From an uncultured Bizionia sp. (GTDB taxonomy: Bacteria; Bacteroidota; Bacteroidia; Flavobacteriales; Flavobacteriaceae), in contig CANMCF010000001.1 of assembly GCA_947496215.1 (NCBI GenBank), positions 1 through 64,000 of the forward strand: a stretch of DNA of 64,000 bases. Direction: 5' to 3'. The first letter of the stretch is position 1; each line of letters begins with the position of its first letter. Below, one piece after another: positions 58,677-64,000 of the stretch. Under the pieces are notes generated by a model, which did no database searches, was not told where the DNA came from, and saw nothing but the letters and a program-made list of their open reading frames with translations. Both the position numbers and the translations under genes were made by a program.

Positions 58677-59486
58677 ATGAATTATTTTCGAGCCAATAAA
58701 AACTACATTTTGAAGAAGTATTTTTACGTTATCAACATCCAATATCTAGGCTATCGTTTTCACGGATGGCAAAAACAACCAAATGTGAAGACCTTGCACC
58801 TTATGGTAGACAGAACCTTGAATTACATATTGGAAGGTAAGTATTTCAAAAGTTTGGTATCTGGTAGGACCGATGCCATGGTATCCGCTGAAAATGCGGC
58901 TTTCGAATTGTTTTTAAGAGAGCCAATCATTGATTTTGATGATTTTTTAAAATTGTTCAACCATAATTTGCCTCAGGACATTCGAGCCTTGAGCATACGT
59001 GAAGTCGATGCGAAATTCAACATCATTCAGCATTCCAAGGTGAAGGAGTATCATTACATGTTTGCCTTTGGAGGTAAATTCCATCCCTTTTGTGCTCCAA
59101 TAATGACTACCATCCTTGACGATTTGGACATAGAGCTAATGAAACAAGGAGCCAAATTGTTCGAAGGGGAGCATTATTTCAAAAATTATTGCTACAAGCC
59201 AACGGACAATGGAGTATACCATCGGGAAGTATTGGGTTGCGAATTGATAGAGAACACGAAATACACTGCTAGTTTCTTTCCAGAGCAAACCTATTTGCTC
59301 AAAGTGAGAGGGAAGGGGTTTATGCGAAATCAAATACGATTGATGATGGGGACTTTGATTGACCTAGGGCAAGGAAAGCGTACGTTGGAAGACATAAAGG
59401 CGAGTTTGAAGGAAGGCTATGAAGGAGACATATATTACATCGCTCCAGCTTCGGGACTCATATTAAATAGCATTGCATTTGAATAA
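58677..59486 (+). CDS. TruA-like tRNA pseudouridine synthase, divergent
   Basis: NIQYLGYRFHGWQKQPNVKTLH, SGRTDAMVSAENAAFEL, RGKGFMRNQIRLMMGTLIDLGQG. Confidence 0.82.
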   Translation: MNYFRANKNYILKKYFYVINIQYLGYRFHGWQKQPNVKTLHLMVDRTLNYILEGKYFKSLVSGRTDAMVSAENAAFELFLREPIIDFDDFLKLFNHNLPQDIRALSIREVDAKFNIIQHSKVKEYHYMFAFGGKFHPFCAPIMTTILDDLDIELMKQGAKLFEGEHYFKNYCYKPTDNGVYHREVLGCELIENTKYTASFFPEQTYLLKVRGKGFMRNQIRLMMGTLIDLGQGKRTLEDIKASLKEGYEGDIYYIAPASGLILNSIAFE

Positions 59487-59586
59487 TGTCCAAAGCTTTT
59501 GTAATTTTAGAAAATGAGATACGAAGTTTTATGCATTCGTATGGAAAATGAATTATATTTAAAAACTACCAACCCAAAAACAAAGC

Positions 59587-60282
59587 TTGGCAATGAGTAA
59601 AACCGTACACAAGGACGTCTTCAAATTTTTCAAAAAACTGGAAAAGAACAATGATAGAGATTGGTTCAACGAGCATAAACCAGAATTCAAGGCGATAGAG
59701 GCGGAAATAAAGATTTTTTACAATGACATCTTGGAACGATTGAATGTGCATGATGAGATAGACAAACTAAAGATTTTCAGAATCTATAGAGATGTTCGTT
59801 TCTCCAAGAACAAACAACCATACAAAACCCATTTTGGAGGTTCTTTTCATAGAACCAAACCAAGGCTTAGAGGAGGCTATTACCTCCATATCCAACCCAA
59901 CGATGAAAGCTTCATAGCCACTGGCTTTTGGGAACCAGCCAAAGAAGATTTGTTGCGCATTCGCAAGGAATTTGAAATGGATGACCAAGAAATACGAGAT
60001 ATCCTCGAAAACAAGGCATTTAAGGACATATGGGGAGGTTTTGTTGGAGATGAGGTCAAAACTGCCCCAAAAGGCTTTAACAAAGAACATCCTGCAATTG
60101 ACCTGATAAAGAAGAAACAATACATCTTCACCAAGAAGTTCACGGACAAAGAGGTTTTGGATGCCAACTTCCTAAACACCATTGATGAGTCATTTAAGGC
60201 AATTAGACCATACTTCGACTATATGAGTGATGTATTGACTACAGATTTGAATGGCGTATCTTTGATTGAGGACAAATCCTAA
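59587..60282 (+). CDS. DUF2461 family protein
   Basis: FKFFKKLEKNNDRDWFNEHKPEF, RIYRDVRFSKNKQPYKTHFGG. Confidence 0.88.
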   Translation: MAMSKTVHKDVFKFFKKLEKNNDRDWFNEHKPEFKAIEAEIKIFYNDILERLNVHDEIDKLKIFRIYRDVRFSKNKQPYKTHFGGSFHRTKPRLRGGYYLHIQPNDESFIATGFWEPAKEDLLRIRKEFEMDDQEIRDILENKAFKDIWGGFVGDEVKTAPKGFNKEHPAIDLIKKKQYIFTKKFTDKEVLDANFLNTIDESFKAIRPYFDYMSDVLTTDLNGVSLIEDKS

Positions 60283-60445
60283 AAGCCACCGTTCCATTAA
60301 CTTGATGCAATAAAGTAGAAACCGATGCTCTCTTTCCACGTCAAGTAACTTACGTTGTTTTACCAATCAACCCATAAGCAAAAATTGCTACATCTTCTTA
60401 TGCAATACCATAACCCTTAACAAACAACCCTTAATAAAATCAACC

Positions 60446-61075
60446 ATGAATTACTACAAAAAAACATTTGTTTTATTACTGTCATTTATTTTTGTCAATG
60501 CTATTTTCGCTCAAGTAGGCATTGGTACCACCAATCCATCCAATCAACTCGATGTTGTCGGTTGGGTCGAATTGGGAGACGAAACCCAATCAGGAAATAG
60601 TGTGGAAGGAACGATGAGATACAATAGCGCATTAAAATGCATTCAATTTTACGATGGTACCACATGGGCCTGTGTAGGGCGCCCAAAAATACAAGATTTC
60701 GTGCTCCGAGACGCGATAGATGAAACACAGTCAGGTAATGTCAACAACATTACGGATTACAATGGAGGAAGCTATCAAGCATCTGCAAGGTTACCTTTTG
60801 TTGTAAATGATGTGCATGCAGGAGATAACATACTCTTCCTTGTCGAATTGGTGGTCGATGACAATTTGATAAAGGTGGGACTATACAACAATTCATTAAA
60901 AGTCTATGGCAATGGGGTTTTTGAGCAGAAAGACATGCCAGGTATAAATATGGAAGAGACCTACAGCACCTTCTTGTGGGCAAACGATGTGAATACCTCT
61001 GGAAATTTGACCTTTTATTTCGAAGTGAACATGGATCTGGCCGATGCAAAAATAACGACTTTGGTCTTTAGATAG
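60446..61075 (+). CDS. secreted protein with GIGTTNPSNQLDV motif
   Basis: signal peptide; AQVGIGTTNPSNQLDVVGWVELG. Confidence 0.7.
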   Translation: MNYYKKTFVLLLSFIFVNAIFAQVGIGTTNPSNQLDVVGWVELGDETQSGNSVEGTMRYNSALKCIQFYDGTTWACVGRPKIQDFVLRDAIDETQSGNVNNITDYNGGSYQASARLPFVVNDVHAGDNILFLVELVVDDNLIKVGLYNNSLKVYGNGVFEQKDMPGINMEETYSTFLWANDVNTSGNLTFYFEVNMDLADAKITTLVFR

Positions 61076-61148
61076 GAAAAACAACTAAAAGCAATTGTGT
61101 ACAATCTGAAAAAGAAGGAATCGATCTTAGATTACAATCACATAATTA

Positions 61149-61180
61149 AAATGCCTGAAAATTGATTTTCAGGCATTTTT
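61149..61180. terminator. bidirectional terminator
   Basis: AAAATGCCTGAAAAT/ATTTTCAGGCATTTTT. Confidence 0.85.
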
Positions 61181-61201
61181 TTTCATATGACAATGAGAAG
61201 G

Positions 61202-61951
61202 TTATATTTGACTCAAACCGCCATCTACTTCCAATTCCACACCATTGATGTAAGATGCATCGTCCGAGGCCAGGAACAAAGCGGTCTTGGCAACTTCCTC
61301 AGAAGTACCGAAGCGACCTAATGGAACTTGTTCTGCAAAACCTTTGCCCATTTCTTCAACAACATCTTGAGGCAAGCCCATTTTTCCATAGATTGGGGTG
61401 TCAATTGGACCAGGAGCAATTGAGTTTACCCTGATGCCACGAGATTTCACTTCTGAAGTCAATACCCTTGAGTATGCTCTTAATGCTCCTTTACTGGCAG
61501 AATATATTCCCAGTCCGTCAAAACCTTTCTGATGAACGATCGAGTTTGTGAATAATATGCTTCCACCATCATTTAGATGTGGTAAGGCTTCTTTCGTTGC
61601 CAAGATTGGACCTTTTACGTTGATGTCGAATACCTCGTTATAATGTACTTCCGTAACATCCGTAGTAGGAGAGAGAGGTGCTATGCCAGCATTCAGGAAC
61701 AATATGTCTATCTTTCCATATTTGGCAGTAGCTTCCTTTATCAATCTCACATTGTCTTCTGGTTTGGCAACATCGGCCACAACAGTGATGAAATCACCCT
61801 CAAGATCTTTTGAAGCATCTTCCAATGCCTCTTTACGACGCCCTGAGAGAACGACTTTGGCTCCCTCTTTCAAATACAATTTGGCAGTTGCCAATCCGAT
61901 ACCACTATTCGCTCCTGTAATAATGGCTACTTTGTTTTCCAGTTTATTCAT
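61202..61951 (-). CDS. SDR family oxidoreductase
   Basis: VAIITGANSGIGLATAKLYL, LFLNAGIAP, YSASKGALRAYSR; start revised to MNKLENK. Confidence 0.9.
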   Translation of the reverse strand: MNKLENKVAIITGANSGIGLATAKLYLKEGAKVVLSGRRKEALEDASKDLEGDFITVVADVAKPEDNVRLIKEATAKYGKIDILFLNAGIAPLSPTTDVTEVHYNEVFDINVKGPILATKEALPHLNDGGSILFTNSIVHQKGFDGLGIYSASKGALRAYSRVLTSEVKSRGIRVNSIAPGPIDTPIYGKMGLPQDVVEEMGKGFAEQVPLGRFGTSEEVAKTALFLASDDASYINGVELEVDGGLSQI

Positions 61952-61964
61952 TTGTTTTGTTTTT

Positions 61965-61986
61965 ATTTGAAACAATCGTTTCAAAT
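61965..61986. promoter_or_regulatory. TetR-type operator upstream of SDR gene
   Basis: palindrome ATTTGAAACAATCGTTTCAAAT; same half-sites at 62587-62607. Confidence 0.75.
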
Positions 61987-62000
61987 GTGTTAAAAAAAAA

Positions 62001-62582
62001 TTATTTTAAGTTTTGAAGTGTTGTGTCCACAATGCTTCTCAATTGTGTTTTGTCATTTATCAAAATACCTGTCATTCTAAAACCTTGCAAAGCAGAAAAC
62101 AAGTATAGAGCATAATCTTTTGATGTCTTGGTCACATTAATGTCCCCTTTTTCTTGTGCATTTTTTATCAACTCTTCCAAAAGAGCGATCATACCATCTT
62201 GATTGGTACTCAAAAAAGTTGTAATTGATGATTTTTGGTTCCCCATTTCCGCAGTACAATTGGAAATAAGGCAGCCTTTGTTTTCCTTGTCCTTGGTTAT
62301 TTCATTTAAATATAGTTCGAAAATACCCTCTATGGCATACGTAGGGCATTTGGAATCCATGATTATTTTAGAAAAAGCCTCCTGTGCTTGTGTTTGATAT
62401 AGCTTTAAACACTCGAAGAAGATATCCAATTTACTACCAAACGAGTTATAGATGCTAGAGCGATTCAAGCCTGTGGCATCCACCAAATCTTGCATGGATG
62501 AAGCATTGTAGCCTTTGTTATGAAAGACATTTGTTGCTTGATCCAATACGAGTTTCCTATTAAAAGTTTCTACTTTCGGCAT
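62001..62582 (-). CDS. TetR/AcrR family transcriptional regulator
   Basis: VLDQATNVFHNKGYNASSMQDLVDATGLNRSSIYNSFGSKLDIF; start revised to MPKVETFNRK. Confidence 0.9.
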   Translation of the reverse strand: MPKVETFNRKLVLDQATNVFHNKGYNASSMQDLVDATGLNRSSIYNSFGSKLDIFFECLKLYQTQAQEAFSKIIMDSKCPTYAIEGIFELYLNEITKDKENKGCLISNCTAEMGNQKSSITTFLSTNQDGMIALLEELIKNAQEKGDINVTKTSKDYALYLFSALQGFRMTGILINDKTQLRSIVDTTLQNLK

Positions 62583-62586
62583 TTTA

Positions 62587-62607
62587 TTTGAAATGATCGT
62601 TTCAAAA
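62587..62607. promoter_or_regulatory. TetR-type operator upstream of its own gene
   Basis: palindrome TTTGAAATGATCGTTTCAAAA. Confidence 0.75.
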
Positions 62608-62824
62608 TTAATGTTTTTTTTTGACACAGCTGTTAAAAGAGTATTAAAAATAGATTTTTACATCAAGTAACTGATCTCTTCATAGATTAAATGGAAATAA
62701 CATGTGTGATTGATGAGTGGAGTAAAAACTATCCTTAAATTTATAATTGGATTACTAATGCAAATATTCTGTAATTTCAAAAAAAAGAAAAAGTAGTAAA
62801 TCCTAATACAACGTTGCGAACGAA

Positions 62825-63883
62825 ATGAAAAAGGCACTATTGCACTTAGCAATTATTTCATTGTTGATGATTGCTCAATCCTGTGTGGATAAAAAAGAAA
62901 AAGAACTTTCTTTCTTGACCTTCAATGTCTGGCAAGAAGGTACCTCGGTACCCAATGGCTTGGAGAAAATTCGCGATGTCATAGTGGAGACTGATCCTGA
63001 TGTTGTTTGCTTTGTGGAAGTAAGAAACTACAAAAATCAAGATTGGACCACCAAAATAGTCGATGCTTTGAAGGAAACTGGGAAAAGGTACCACAAGGGA
63101 TATGTTGGTGGAGATGTATCGTTTATTAGCAAATACCCATTGGAGAATGGTATGAAAGTATTCAAGAACACCGATAAAGGGACAGTGGTGAACTACAATG
63201 TAAATGTGAATGGGAATATGATCTTAGTTTCTGGAGTTCATTTGGATTACACCTACTATGCATCCAATTTGCCAAGAGGCTATAATGGAGGAGATCCCAA
63301 TTGGAAGATGATGGATGATGGAAAAGGTAAACCGTTACCAAATATAAATTTGGATTCAATTCGTGCCTATAATCTAAAATCGACAAGGGACGAAGCCATT
63401 TCCTCATTTCTAGACTCCGTGAAATCAGAATCGAATCCAATAATCTTAATGGGGGATTTCAATGAACCTTCCTTTTTGGATTGGACAGAGAAAACAAAAG
63501 ACAGGTTTGACCATAATGGAGCAGTCGTTCCTTGGTACAATACAAAGAAACTGCATGAAGAAGGCTTTGTAGATGCCTTTAGGACATTCTATCCAAATGA
63601 AATGACCAATCCAGGAATTACATGGCCTTCTTATGCCAACGAGAAGAAATCCACGAGTTGGACCTCTTTGGCAGATGAAAGAGATAGGGTGGATTACATC
63701 TTCTTCAAAGGGAATGATATGGAAATAAAAGAAGTGTTCATTGTCGGTCCAAAATCATCCTATGTCTATGATAAATTGGAAACTTCAAGCACAAATGAAG
63801 AAAAGTTCTTGGCGAACCATTTGCCATGGCCTAGTGATCATAAGGGGGTATTGGCAAGGTTTTTATTTACATTCAAGAAATGA
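62825..63883 (+). CDS. endonuclease/exonuclease/phosphatase family lipoprotein
   Basis: lipobox QSC; LSFLTFNVWQEG, VVCFVEVRNY, ILMGDFNEPS, WPSDHKGVLARF. Confidence 0.88.
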   Translation: MKKALLHLAIISLLMIAQSCVDKKEKELSFLTFNVWQEGTSVPNGLEKIRDVIVETDPDVVCFVEVRNYKNQDWTTKIVDALKETGKRYHKGYVGGDVSFISKYPLENGMKVFKNTDKGTVVNYNVNVNGNMILVSGVHLDYTYYASNLPRGYNGGDPNWKMMDDGKGKPLPNINLDSIRAYNLKSTRDEAISSFLDSVKSESNPIILMGDFNEPSFLDWTEKTKDRFDHNGAVVPWYNTKKLHEEGFVDAFRTFYPNEMTNPGITWPSYANEKKSTSWTSLADERDRVDYIFFKGNDMEIKEVFIVGPKSSYVYDKLETSSTNEEKFLANHLPWPSDHKGVLARFLFTFKK

Positions 63884-63929
63884 ATCATAGTCAATTATTC
63901 CAATAAAAACATAAATGAAATTTTGAATT

Positions 63930-64000
63930 ATGAACATTTATTTATTTGTAGCTGGCATTCTATGTTTTCTCTTGGGGATCGTACACTCTATACTTGGAGA
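63930..64000 (+). CDS. partial membrane protein running off the window
   Basis: MNIYLFVAGILCFLLGIVHSILGE... Confidence 0.55.
   Translation, partial: MNIYLFVAGILCFLLGIVHSILG

Overview
This window is Bacteroidota (Flavobacteriaceae-like) chromosomal DNA. Supporting signs are AT-richness, several secreted proteins with T9SS-type C-terminal domains, TAnnTTTG-like promoter boxes and GIGTTNP-type surface proteins. No rRNA, tRNA, CRISPR array or intact transposase was recognised. About 0.2-8 kb is accessory: small orphan lipoproteins and membrane proteins separated by cassette-like intergenic repeats, ending in a two-gene NACHT NTPase + RelA/SpoT-domain operon bounded by inverted repeats. The remainder is mostly metabolic and surface genes: rlmD, an ECF sigma factor, rocD, a DUF2752/CD225 membrane cluster, an Smr protein, a cysteine desulfurase, large T9SS proteins, a fungal-like tyrosinase operon, amino-acid enzymes, a GH31-GH3-GH65 cluster, a radical-SAM/alkylation-repair pair, a truA-like gene and an SDR/TetR pair. 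The two strongest unexplained signals are: (1) a pair of homologous 76-nt three-way-junction RNA leaders with compensatory base changes and downstream terminator/anti-terminator hairpins, preceding two amino-acid-metabolism operons (about 31.8 kb and 42.9 kb), consistent with an orphan riboswitch/attenuator class; (2) the NACHT + divergent alarmone-synthetase-like operon, a candidate defence system. All assignments come from reading motifs by eye; no database search was run.
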